A DNA stretch of 64,000 nt, taken from positions 124,001 to 188,000 of the forward strand of contig OW569356.1 in the NCBI GenBank assembly GCA_937625935.1, given 5' to 3'. A model generated the notes under the pieces. The model had not been told where the DNA came from. It made no database searches and worked only from the letters and a program-made list of their open reading frames with translations. Below are positions 39,849 through 50,427 of this stretch, piece by piece (position 1 is the stretch's first letter; every line of letters begins with the position of its first letter). Origin of the DNA: Tetramitus jugosus. Its lineage: Eukaryota > Heterolobosea > Eutetramitea > Acrasida > Vahlkampfiidae. Position numbers and translations under genes: made by a program.

Positions 39849-41081
39849 TACAGGTGCTTTTGTTGTGTATACAACCCTGATTTTGTGGTGCGGAACTCAA
39901 GAGTCGAACAACATTTGGGCATCGCTAAAGGCAAGTTCAGCCACATAATGTTCTTGAGGTTCTCTATTCCACATGTTTTGTTCAATTTTGAAACTCTTCA
40001 GGTTCGTTCGAGCAGTATCACTCGCCGAACACCCTGTATCGGATACAGTTTTAACACAATAAAGATGGATACTATCAGAAAAACTTTATGTGTTTCGTAT
40101 TGGAGACATCCAAGATCCCACCTCAGACAAAATGAAGGAATCATACCTGCCTAGGATACTCTCAATTGAGGAGTCCTAGACCAAGCTAATATAAGGCGCT
40201 CGACAGTGTTCCTCACAACACCATTACGGAGACCTACATGTTCTTTGGATTCCGAGACATATCGTCAATCTCATTTCAGACATGCCCTCGGACAGTCGCA
40301 TCTGTTCTAGTTGGTAACGGATCGAATAATCACAAATGATAGGAGCACTTGACAAGGAGATGCTCTCTGATCCACCAATTGGTTTTATTGTTCGCTCAGA
40401 AGGGCAGTAGGCTACAGTGAAATGTCATAGAAGATATGAAATGTTGTTTATGTAGCCTAATATTTAGACATGTTCTGTGAAATCTCGCACACCAAAATTT
40501 TCTATATAATATAATATATATAGTTGATGAAGTGTTCAGAAAATACATCTCTCCACCAAGGTAACATAGACCTTCATGATCAGCTAATTAACTGATGAGT
40601 GATTTGGTACTTGGGCAATGGATAATGAGCCAACTGTCGATGATAAGTCTCTGAAGAACCATCCACCATTGTTTGTGTGATTTAATCTCACTTGATGTGC
40701 GGATTTGTTCATTAAATTCACATGTAGAGAGGGCGTGAAACAAGAAAAACACAATCTTCATAACGAAATTCTCTTTAGAGTTAATCGCTATTTCTTTGGA
40801 AGCATGTTATCGTGATATCTAACACCTTCATTTGCTTGACTCCAAACCTGATCTGTAAGTTTTGCTTTTCCTCCATGTCAACCAAGAGCCAAATCCTTGC
40901 GATATGTCTGAATTATTCTTCGCTTTAAATAGAACAGAACTGTTTTGAACGTCTACCAATTGAACAGAGTGTTTGGAAATCATTTTTGTACGTAACGGTC
41001 ACTGAAACGGAATCTGTCATGACAACTTTGATCATGGACAGTCTAACCCCTTATCCATAGGAACAATTACAGATTGAACTC
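39849..41081. other. Intergenic debris, 1.2 kb
   Basis: Between LRR/F-box copy A and the first recognisable LINE piece. AT-rich with frequent stops in all frames and no coding signal I trust. A TA-rich stretch lies near 40500-40525. It is probably decayed transposon sequence plus the copy A promoter. Confidence 0.35.
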
Positions 41082-41306
41082 TTATTGCTTGTTTCTCATC
41101 ATGTCAAAAAGGCCTTTGAAAGGATTGTCATTATACTTCGCACCATCAACTATACAAAAAGCTTGTGCCAACTCCATTACTTTCAAAATATATTCAGGTG
41201 TAATGGAAGGTTTTCTGAGCCTAGCACTTCCAGATGTTCTGTCCTCTGTATTGAGTACCGAATTGTGATCGCCGCCAAAAATTAGTTTTCCTCGACTGTC
41301 AGTATT
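41082..41306 (-). pseudogene. LINE retrotransposon endonuclease fragment
   Basis: A 75-codon stretch without ATG, ending at TAA 41084-41082. It contains GKLIFGGDHNSVLNTEDR, then IVDGAKYNDNPF, which matches the APE-type endonuclease of non-LTR retrotransposons (usual form GGDFNxVLNPxDR ... LVDxWRxxNP). Asp and Asn of the GDxN catalytic motif are kept, though the usual Phe is His. Flanking codons upstream break into other frames. It is an isolated piece; the LINE C-terminal fragment at 43757-44985 on the same strand lies on the wrong side to belong to one intact copy. Confidence 0.6.
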
Positions 41307-41505
41307 TCATAGTGTTCCTCGTCTCTTATATTAGGACCAAAATGAATGATGAATGTTTACTTGCTCGTCCTTAATCTTTCACAAAGAGTACGATTGGTAT
41401 ATGAGTTTGATTGAATTAATGAGATGTCTTTCCGGTGCGAGATGCAGAGTGTGGGGTGAGAGAAAGCTCACGTATCATGTAGTTTGATCAAAAAAATGAG
41501 TTGTT

Positions 41506-42720
41506 TTGTTTTTTACTTTTTTTCGTTTGAATTCTCTCACCATGTCTTGGGAACTTCATCTTTATCCTCCCATGTTGCTTCAGTATCGTCATAACCAGAC
41601 CAAGAAATTTGACCCGGATTACGCGGACAATGTATCTCCACCTACATCTACACATCCTGGTACAAAGAATCAAGTACCGAAAAATACAATAACGGTCGAA
41701 ACACAAAACCTTCATTTATTGATCTTAACAAGGAATTTCTCGTGCAAAGGTAGATTCTCTATTGAATTTTCTTCAAGACTTTCTACCTTCTGGGAACAAA
41801 CTAGCCACGTAAAAACATCAATTGTTCAAAGTTTTCTCAAGCCATCTACCAATGAAGAAAGTTTTCTTCTGCAGAGAACATCGTTTGGTAAGTGGAACAT
41901 GTGAATCAAAAAACTGTAAAATGGAATCGTTTCTTGGTGCGATCCCATACAACAGTTTATCAACCGACTAAAAACTGATGAGGAGTTCTACAAACTGGCA
42001 CAACTAGTGAAGAGATCGAATCGTCATTCAAGAACTTCCGACTATGTTTACGATGTAAGAGTGTATCAATCGATCGCAGCGTTAATCACAAATGTTCATT
42101 GGGGATGTTCATTCCTTCTCAATTACGATGGTGCTCCGAAATGGGAGAGTAGTCAAAAATCAGCTATTCCAATCTATATTGCAATGAATTGACCTTTCGA
42201 GAACGATTCAAAGTTGAGAACAAGCTTACAAAGAACTAACCTTTATTTCTTATGGGAATAATCTCGATGAAACTGTGGATGAAGTCTGATTACAATAATG
42301 GTAGAGCTAGGGTTAATGTTGAGAACTGGTCGAAGTTCGACCAATTCTTGTGTTCCCAAAAGGTGTTTAAAGTTTTTCATAGGAATTTGCGTTCAATTGT
42401 CGATCATCACAAGTATTGGAAAGTCTCAGAGGGATGGTATTTTTGTTGTATAGGTTTCAACCGAACACCATATGGTACTTGTTGAGAGTCTGTACCAGCT
42501 ATTGAAAAGAGATCAAACTAGAGAAGAATTAGATTCTATTGAAAGACAATGGGTAATTTCCTTGAAGAAGTTTCAAGAGGTCTATGACGAAAAGTATGCA
42601 ACTTTAAACTTTCATTTGCTGAGTCATGTGGTTCAATGTGTTCGTATACACTGGTCTAGGACTAACTTCGAACGAGTTCGAAATTCGAATCGAATTTTAC
42701 TTCTCGAAATCGACTTTTGA
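41506..42720 (+). pseudogene. Degraded Tnp2-type (CACTA/Plavaka-like) DNA transposase
   Basis: Pieces in shifting frames along the plus strand. At 42007-42192 VYQSIAALITNVHWGCSFLLNYDGAPKWESSQKSA matches the conserved DG...KSS...WPI block of Plavaka/CACTA transposases, followed after a frameshift by NEL-FRERFKVEN. At 42472-42720 ESLYQLLKRDQTREELD, then FQEVYDEKYATLNFHLLSHVVQCVR matches the C-terminal Fv..fe.LYG...NvHlLlHl segment. Frameshifts and stops make it dead. The 5' part (41506-41904) is open but unrecognised. Confidence 0.6.
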
Positions 42721-42813
42721 CTGACGAAATCCGATCCAAACAAATCGAAATTTTGATTGTTGTTTGACAAAATTCGAACCATATATCGAAAAGCATGAAG
42801 TTTGTTACATGAT

Positions 42814-43041
42814 TTATCGAATGAAATGACAGGGAGCATACTTACTGTGATGCTCTTCTCGAACTGCTACAATTGGCATCTCCCTTGTCTGGAGAGTCAT
42901 CGGTTGTTGAACGTGGCTCTGATCATCATCAGATAATGTCGTCGAGTGTTCAAGGAGGACGAGACCACCATCATTGACAATGACTGATGAATGACCATGT
43001 GCGTTGCAAGATCTCGGCAACAAATCATGTGTGGTACTCAT
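42814..43041 (-). pseudogene. RCC1-like exon fragment
   Basis: A frame from the ATG at 43041: RSCNAHGHSSVIVNDGGLVLLEH, then QQPMTLQTREMPIVAVREEHHSK resembles parts of an RCC1 repeat (GxxHSxVIxxDGxVxxxG ... PIVxVxxGxxHS). It runs into a possible GTAAGTATG donor near 42848. No partner exon was found. It is likely a captured or orphaned fragment, possibly of a gene of the same class as the RCC1 protein at 28.3 kb. Confidence 0.3.
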
Positions 43042-43231
43042 AACTTCTTCGTGTTGTAGTTTAGTGTCCGGACATGATGTTGGAATGTCTTTCTGATTAC
43101 GAATTTCTTGACAAAAGCGTTGAAACCAGGGACTCTTGACTATACTGAATGGTTCGACCAGAGCTTGAGAAACCGAGATAGCAAAAGAGGGATCAACCCA
43201 TTTGTTCTTTTAGCAACAGTTTCCATTTGTG

Positions 43232-43360
43232 CTCCAACTCCTAAAGCAATTGGACAACGTTCAACGGGAGCTTATGCATTATGTGACTCATTTCCAGGAA
43301 GTATATGATGATCGGCTCTTGCTCACTCACAAATGTGTTGTAATGCGTGAGTGGCAATGA
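43232..43360 (+). pseudogene. Second Tnp2-type transposase remnant
   Basis: A 42-codon stretch reading LQLLKQLDNVQRELMHYVTH then FQEVYDDRLLLTHKC aligns with the C-terminal block of the transposase remnant at 42472-42720 (EELDSIERQWVISLKKFQEVYDEKYATLNFH). It is a separate, more decayed copy in the same orientation. Confidence 0.5.
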
Positions 43361-43756
43361 TAATGAGTACTGGTCTTGGAGAATATTTGTAAGTAACGGA
43401 TAATACAACATAAAATACCTTGGATTCTGTCCAAAGTTTCATCAAAAAGATGGAAACTCCTTCACGAATGTTCGAAAGGTTGGATGCTCCTTTCATTTGA
43501 CTCCAATCTATCAATTCTGTTGCAATCTACCGACCAAAGCTGGTTTGCTCGTACCTTTTAGACCCAACCCACTTTGAAAATTGACACCGTACTGTTTCCG
43601 AAAGTAATTCAACTCTTCGTTGGCGCAAATGATGCTATTATCATGAAACTTTTGTGTTCAACATCTGCAACCGAATCAAGATGGAGAAATTGCATCGGCA
43701 AAATAAAGCATGGAGTTCATGGAGCAACAAGTAATCAATGTTCGTCTTGAAAGTCC

Positions 43757-44985
43757 TCAGCCAATTCCCTCTGCACACATGAAGGTGAGTGTCGTCACAC
43801 TAGATGCTTTTAATACAACTATGGCCTTTCGCTGTGCTACTTCTTGTTTCATCTCATTTTTCATCAGTGAATCCATCACCTGGTCGACAGCGTCGTTCTC
43901 TAAACCCATCATTCCCATGAGGTACTCTCTGCTCAACTTCCTCGGCATTGGCCACATGAATCCGTTTCTGAACAGAGCTTTATCAAACCATAGGGAGATG
44001 GCGGACTCTCGATGTAATGGAAGTTTGAGCAACTTGTTGTAGACTTCCATGACAAGCCTTCTTCGGGCGTCAATTGCTGACATCTGACAAGACAGTGGAG
44101 GATTGTATCAGGTTCAGTGCCGCATCTCGGGCATAGATTGGGGCCGTCATCATTGTACAAATAGCTACATACCACTTTGGTATGTAACGTACCACTAGGT
44201 ACTTGGGCGTGGAACCACTCCAGCTGACGATCAACAACAAATGGGTTCTTGAGAAAGTCGAACTGATTCTTATGTTCCATTGCAGCGACCTGCAACCACC
44301 ATTGCGAATTTGGACATATGAACGCCCTACGCTCCTGAAGGAACAACTCCTTCAGATCTTCTTTTCCTCTCGCGTACTTACCATTGAATCTGATGGTATG
44401 TATGAATCCCTTTGTTTGATGCAGCCCTATATTCATGCACTTGGGCATTGCCATCATCGCGAGGGATACTTCTTGGTAGGTTTGGGAGCGTCCAGATATT
44501 ATACTCACCTCTGACCCCCTCCCTGCCTGTTTTGAATAAATTTGAATAACACATTTTCCTGTAAATTCGAACGTTACATTAATTCTCCTACTAGGATTGG
44601 GATCAAGAGGCCCCCTTTGAATAATATATTGTATAAATTTCTCAGACCCCCTCCCTAGGCGGTGCGTAAGAAATAATATCTGGACGCTCCCTTTTAGGTC
44701 CAAAACCCTTGCCAACCTCGGTCTTTAGTGACTCGTAGCTCCTGGTTCTACCCTTCAGTAGTTGTCTTTGGTACAAGCCAGCCCTGCTGAGCAGTCTGAG
44801 AGACCTAGCTGACAAATAATTAGATAACTTGCACCCTTCACAGCGGCTATGGGAGTCATCAGTGATGATGATTCCCTTCTCGTGCAGCCGCATTGCGCAC
44901 CATTTCATGAAAGAGTTTTGACTTCCGTAACTCTGTGGTCCGACTGGAAGACGTTCTCCTACCGGAACGTGTAGTGTTTCTTGAT
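43757..44985 (-). pseudogene. LINE (non-LTR retrotransposon) ORF2 C-terminal fragment, interrupted
   Basis: Minus-strand coding in three pieces: ~44985-44692, 44483-~44085 and 44083-43757. The middle piece ends in a zinc knuckle with a C-x2-C...H-x4-C pattern (LCPRCGTEPDTILHCLVRC), as in the zf-RVT domain after the reverse transcriptase. A frameshift near 44085 and a 208-bp inverted-repeat insertion break it. The catalytic RT core (YxDD) is not seen, so this is a 5'-truncated dead copy. Minor stops near 44990 mark its start. Confidence 0.65.
44484..44691. mobile_element. Small inverted-repeat insertion (MITE-like), 208 bp, inside the LINE fragment
   Basis: Perfect 19-bp terminal inverted repeats GGGAGCGTCCAGATATTAT at 44484-44502 and its complement at 44673-44691. 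Flanks carry TTT on both sides (44481-44483 and 44692-44694), fitting a 3-bp target duplication. Removing the element and one TTT copy puts the two LINE pieces in one frame (GFGPK joined to TYQEVS). GACCCCCTCCCT occurs twice inside in direct orientation. It is too short to code for a transposase. Confidence 0.75.
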
Positions 44986-45434
44986 ATACTCAAGTGGTCT
45001 GTGATACCTACGAGGAACCATCAAAGGACATGTAACGGGTTAAATTTCGAACACCGATTTTGAAACCGGAGATTTTTTCGGAGTTCGGAACAAACGACCT
45101 AATCTTGGCCCGATTTTGAAATTCGATATAGAAATTGGAGATTTTGATATGAATCTCCAATGAAACAATCTCTGGAAGAAGAGAACAGAATATTATTTGA
45201 TACTACTGAAGAATTTATCAATGACAAGTAGCAGTTCCGTTTCAATATAATAACAAAAATAAATTGTTCTTTAATCCCAAGATTTGTTTCGTAGTCCAAT
45301 TCTAGTGGTGAGCTTGTTGGGGACTCAATACCCTGGTGTGAAGACTTGTCACCCTTGTGACAACTTTCAAAATCGATGGAGGCAGTCACAAGCTTGGCGA
45401 AGTTGATCATCAATTTCATCTCCCCTACACCACT
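44986..45434. other. Intergenic spacer, 449 bp
   Basis: Between the LINE remnant and the stop of LRR/F-box copy B. It contains a patch rich in CGAA/TTCG motifs (45045-45145), similar in style to one at 42665-42785. The minus strand is open for ~100 codons (45099-45419) but the composition is unconvincing. No gene is called. Confidence 0.35.
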
Positions 45435-47840
45435 TCACTTAGTGTTCCAATACCCGCTCCTACTTGAATGGAATCGAGATACTCCAATAGTACGAATCCA
45501 TTCTTTGTCCCACAACTGTTGTGATATGAGGAATTGATATTGATCGTGTTCTTGGCTAGTGACAGTCACAATAACATTCTCTCCTTCTGTGATTAGGTTG
45601 ACAGAATGAGATTTGTTTGATTGGGGTGAGCAGTAATCAAATAAAATGTTTGTACCTCGATAAGGAATATCGCTGTTCATTCGGAGGGAGGCTATGGTGT
45701 GCGTCTGCTCGAGAACAGCAAGGACTCCATATTGGTGAGAATAGAGAGCTGTCGATAATTTCGTGTGCTGGGAAGCTCTAGCCAATGATAACACTCGAAG
45801 ATCGTTGATTCTGAACCTGGGCTTGTGGATAACAGGATGTGCCAACATCAAATATTTAAAGGAATGTTCGGCGGGGATTGTATTGCTTTTTGATTTCGAG
45901 ATTGTAGACAAAACAGACCCTCTGGCGACTATTAGGGCATGTTGCATTGTCTTTCGGAATGATTGTTCTACATGTCCAATAGATTGGCAAAAAGACACTA
46001 AGTTCGGGTAGTAGCTGAGTTGTGTCTTCCAAATAAAATCAGATCTTCTCAGTATGCAATAAAAGCCTTGATTGACAAACTCCATTGTTAAAATATCTCG
46101 AATAGATAAGAAGGAACATATCTCAAGCAGTAAATCAATAGGCAATAATCCTAGATCTCCAATTGATGATTGGATATCCCCTCGAGGACTCATAATTGGT
46201 AATGTGGAGTGTCCAGCAACGGGATTCATCACAACCTCGTCAGGCAACTTTGATTTCTTTGTGAACTTCAGCTGTTTGGACTTTTGTACGGGGTGACTCT
46301 CATTGTTGACCACGAGTTCATTGCCACCCCTCCTATTCAACTCTGTATTGATCATATTGACTATCTGTTGAACAGTATCTTGCAAATGCGAAAGATTTAC
46401 ACTCTGAAGAGTTGTGTTGTGTCTACACAGAATAGAGTACAACTGTTTCATTGATTGATGTGTCAACCTCTCATTTCCTCGAAGATCCAAGTGAGTGAGT
46501 GTTCGGTTGGACTTTAAACTCTCAAACAGAAAATAGAAACCCCAGTTGTTGCTATCATAGATAAATTGTTCGAACTGAGTAATATCGAGTTCTGTCAGAG
46601 CTTGTTGTGAGATTGAAAGAGATTTCAGACTCTGATTTTTGGAGAGCATCTCACTCAGTGCAATCAAGCCTTCGTCATGTTTGCTCCATATTGATTCGTG
46701 GTGTGGTGCATTCCCCACAACATAATTGTTTGATGATAAATCAATCGACTCCAAAGTGTCATTCTCCAACAATGCGTGACAGATATGTCTAAAACCAAGT
46801 AATTCAATTCCATTCCCTCTCAAGTTCAATATCTTTAGACTCTTGTTCTTTCGCAGTGCAGATGCAATGCAATATGCGCCCATATCTCCTATTGTGTTCT
46901 CTGCCAAATTAAGCTCGGTCAACGTACATCTTCGATTCGAAAGCTTGTTTTGAAGAGCAATCAAGCCATCACTAGGTTCAGAGGTAATTGTCATGACTCG
47001 TGGACGTGTGAGTCTATTCTGATACAACAGAAGACTCGAAATGCATCCAAAGGATTGACTTGAATTGCAAAACGCTGCTAGAGCTGTCGAATCAAGACCA
47101 GTTTTCGCCAAATTGAGCAACTGTATGCAATTCTCTTCTATCTTTCTGGGTGAATGCTTACTATCCTGTCCTGAAGAGTTGCGATCGTTCTGTTTCTGAC
47201 GCCTCTTCTCGTCTTTATCTTCATAATTGTGAAAGTTCATTTCAGCAACAAATCGTCCCAGCTTTTTCATGGCAGTTTCATTGGCAATATGATTCCAGCC
47301 CAAATTGAGAGTCTTAATGTTGACAAGTGATACTTGAGCAACAGAAAGAATAACCTCCAACAATTCCTGAATGTTCCCACCACCCAGCTCATTGCCAGAG
47401 AAGTTGAATTCAAATTGAGTCATCCTCTGCTTGGTCGATCTCGTATGCTGCAGCACCGATGACACCAAGTCAACATATGCCTGAATTGTCTTGGCCAGAA
47501 CAGGGAACACATCATCAGTCAAGTGATTGTTCTGTGCTTGAATCAGAATTTGGGTATTTCGATAACTACGTCCATCTGCTGCTGGTGCAGAACTGTTGTG
47601 TCTCAACAATTGTTTAATTGAGTGTCTATGGTGAGTGAGTTTGGTTTCCAGAGTATCCGAGAATTCTCTGGAGGTGATCCCTCTGTGGTTGACACGAACC
47701 ATCAAATCGCTTGAGCCGTTCGCGGTGTTAGCTTCATTCTTCTTCTTGTGCTTGCCATCGTGTTCTTGATCTGCAGATCCCCTTTGCTTCTTCTTTGATT
47801 GGCCGCCATGTTTCGCGACAGAAGAACTCTTCTTTGCCAT
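45435..47840 (-). CDS. LRR and F-box protein, copy B
   Basis: Single exon, 801 aa. The start is the ATG at 47840 (MAKKSSSVAKHGG...); the frame extends to a GTG at 47870 without another ATG. Same order as copy A: basic N-terminus, leucine-rich repeats to ~510, an F-box (LPIDLLLEICSFLSIRDILTMEF) and ~200 C-terminal residues. Copies A and B share long stretches with no change (for example about 110 bases around 46017-46130 against 38055-38168) alternating with blocks of ~60% identity, and C-termini differ after ...LLWDREWIR/LWDKEWIR. Probably a substrate receptor of an SCF ligase; the target is unknown. The two copies flank the transposon debris. Confidence 0.9.
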   Translation of the reverse strand: MAKKSSSVAKHGGQSKKKQRGSADQEHDGKHKKKNEANTANGSSDLMVRVNHRGITSREFSDTLETKLTHHRHSIKQLLRHNSSAPAADGRSYRNTQILIQAQNNHLTDDVFPVLAKTIQAYVDLVSSVLQHTRSTKQRMTQFEFNFSGNELGGGNIQELLEVILSVAQVSLVNIKTLNLGWNHIANETAMKKLGRFVAEMNFHNYEDKDEKRRQKQNDRNSSGQDSKHSPRKIEENCIQLLNLAKTGLDSTALAAFCNSSQSFGCISSLLLYQNRLTRPRVMTITSEPSDGLIALQNKLSNRRCTLTELNLAENTIGDMGAYCIASALRKNKSLKILNLRGNGIELLGFRHICHALLENDTLESIDLSSNNYVVGNAPHHESIWSKHDEGLIALSEMLSKNQSLKSLSISQQALTELDITQFEQFIYDSNNWGFYFLFESLKSNRTLTHLDLRGNERLTHQSMKQLYSILCRHNTTLQSVNLSHLQDTVQQIVNMINTELNRRGGNELVVNNESHPVQKSKQLKFTKKSKLPDEVVMNPVAGHSTLPIMSPRGDIQSSIGDLGLLPIDLLLEICSFLSIRDILTMEFVNQGFYCILRRSDFIWKTQLSYYPNLVSFCQSIGHVEQSFRKTMQHALIVARGSVLSTISKSKSNTIPAEHSFKYLMLAHPVIHKPRFRINDLRVLSLARASQHTKLSTALYSHQYGVLAVLEQTHTIASLRMNSDIPYRGTNILFDYCSPQSNKSHSVNLITEGENVIVTVTSQEHDQYQFLISQQLWDKEWIRTIGVSRFHSSRSGYWNTK

Positions 47841-48023
47841 CTTCTTTGTCTCTTTTTTTCTTCCATCCACCTGGTAATCTTGTTGTTTGTTCCTGGTTCA
47901 ATTTCAGACTGTAACATCGAATAAAAGAAAAGGGGACTGCCACACTGCGTCCTCGCAAAGATGGACATAAATCCGTAACCTGATACCTGATGCTTATGCT
48001 TAAATAAAAAATTTGATCTTTAC

Positions 48024-50151
48024 TTAGTCGTTCTTCTTATCCTTGAACTTTTCAATGCTGTTGGCAATAGCATCCAAAAATTTAAATTTCTTCTCTGGAT
48101 CAAACAGACTGCTGTCTGCTTGCACTCTATCCAAGTCTCTCTTGAGCTCAGCAATCTTATTTTGAATACGTTGCTCCATCTTTGGAATGGCCTCAAGTTT
48201 TGAGGCAAGACCAGGTGAACTGGCAATTTTCTTCATTTGTGGATGAGAGGCAATAGCAGACTTGAATCTATGCAATTCACTGCTAATACCACCATGTTCT
48301 CTCAATGCATCCTTACCATAAATCTTGTTCATGTGAGGCTTCTCAACAAGGGTGACGAATAACCAGTTGACTGCTTGAGTGAACACTGCCAAGCCAAATA
48401 CGAGCCATGAGTGAGAAATGAGAGCTAAACCAAAGTATGCAGCAAATCCCAAGACAATCTCTGGATTGTTCAAATAACGATAGATTCCAGTGTAGAGCAA
48501 TCTTGTAGTAATTTGTTCACTTGGGTCAACGAAAAAGTCGCCATAGAACCATCCGAAATCACCGAGCACTTCATAAGCACTGAACGATTGCCAAATGTTC
48601 AACAAGATCAAGACAACACCTGCTACAACTTGGAGAACACTTCTCCATTGGAATGAATAATCGTAACCGTTGACCAACATTCTCATTGCAAATGTTACAA
48701 ACACTGCATGATTAATAGTCAAACTAAAGTTGTACAGTCTCTTCCAGCTCTTGAATGCATTTTGCTTTGTTTCTCCTCTCTTCTCAAACAATTTTGTATA
48801 GAATTGAGAGAGGGACTGTGCGTTCAACACCAATCCCAAGAATCCATTGTGGAACAGACGCCAGAACACAACATGACAAAAGTGGAACAATGTTGACTCG
48901 ATAGAGAAGCTCAACACAATCACATAAATTGTGGCAACAAACAAAACAAAGTCAGAGGCACGCAAAAAGTCAATGTTGAACAACAAGACATTTTCCTTTC
49001 TCTGAGCATTGGAGTAACCTGTGAAATCACAAACAGGAAAACAAAATTATGTGTCAATCTCTATCGTGAACGAGTGACTTTCACACAACAACAACAACAA
49101 CGACCAAAAGACAATAAAACGTACCCTTCTCAACCATTTGTGAATTGACAGCTTGCTTGTGATCATCACTAAAAGTCGATCCATAAATCTTTTCAATGTG
49201 TGGATTCTCAACAAACACGAGGAACAACAATTGCAACATGTGCGCACAGAAGCTGACAACAATGACTTGCTTGCTTCTCGTAATCAATCCCAATCCATAA
49301 TAAAAGGCATAACCAACAGTGTACATTGGATGAGGGAACATTTGGAAAATACCATCAAAAATCAAATCCTTCTTGAACAAAAAGAAGAAATCTCCCCAAT
49401 ACCAAGCATAATCACCCAAGACTCTGTGTGCATCGGATTTGGCCCACACATTGAACACGCACAAACCAATACCAACAATGTAAAGTACAAGATCAAAGAG
49501 ACCAAATGCCTCTGGAGCTTCAATGTGAGCAATACAAAAGGCCAAATAAGTGGTCAAATCCGTACCCAACACCAAATCTACAATCACTCGGTAAGCAATC
49601 CAAGAGTTGAACTCTGTTGGATAGTCCTTTAGCTTGTAAGCTTTTCCTTCCTTTGTGCTCACATTGTTCTCAAAGAGCTTGAGGCACTCTGGAGAAGAGT
49701 TGACCCACTTGGTGAAAGCTTTTGAGAATCGTTGACCATTGGATTGCACGTGTAAAATGTATCCAAGACCTACATTGTAAGCCAATCTCCAGAAAATGTA
49801 TGAAACCATGTAAAACTAAAAAAACAGAGTCAGTCCGTCTATCCAATCATCCAATCATAATAAAGAAAGAAAAAATGAATGAAAAAAAAAACGTACCCAT
49901 TTAGGAGTGTTGGTGGTCAAGAGGAAAATGTAGAAAATAATGAGACCCAATTGGATCATCACTGGTATTTCAGTCCACTTTTTTGGAGTGAGGAGCGTCT
50001 CGATACAATCATAGGTTTCTGGAACATTGAATTCAACACCGTCTGCAATACCAACGGCTGTGTTGGTGGTAGTGGTGGTGACAGAAGAAGAAGGATTGGA
50101 ATCACTTGGTGATGGTGGTTGAGCCACCTTGTCTGTTGGACCTGAAGACAT
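48024..50151 (-). CDS. Phosphatidylethanolamine N-methyltransferase, CHO2 type
   Basis: Three exons: 50151-49897, 49815-49125, 49018-48024 (646 aa). Both donors are GTACGT; joins are phase 0 (NTPKW-FYMVSYIFWR) and phase 1 (MVEKG-YSNAQRKEN). The protein is a polytopic membrane enzyme with two homologous halves, as in yeast Cho2. Each has the motif for S-adenosylmethionine/lipid binding: VLGDYAWYWGDFFF ... FPHPMYTVGYAFYYGLGLI and VLGDFGWFYGDFFV ... GIYRYLNNPEIVLGFAAYFG. It methylates phosphatidylethanolamine on the way to phosphatidylcholine in the ER. The C-terminal ~90 residues are a soluble helical tail. Cho2 does the first step; whether a second Pem enzyme exists lies outside this window. 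Confidence 0.9.
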
Positions 50152-50427
50152 GCTAATTAGTTTTCACACAAGTGTTTTTTCACGCGACTTTTTTATTTTC
50201 CTTGGCGCCAGCGCTTCAAGAAGACACTTGGCTGGACCCTTACAAAATGATAGTCCGATGCCAGCTCATCCAATCTTTAGCGGGGATCTTTTCAAAATTT
50301 CGCGATTGAATGATCAATCGGAGGATCTTCCCACTGGAACATTGCTCGCGAGTTCATTGCGTTATTGTTAGTTTTCTCCTCCTTTCCAGGTAAAAACCAA
50401 AATTCACCACCCAACAATACCAGGTCA

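Noticed and set aside
42665-42785. CGAA/TTCG-rich patch and the similar one at 45045-45145 as terminal repeats of one large element
   Set aside because: The two share motif style but I could not align them convincingly in either orientation.
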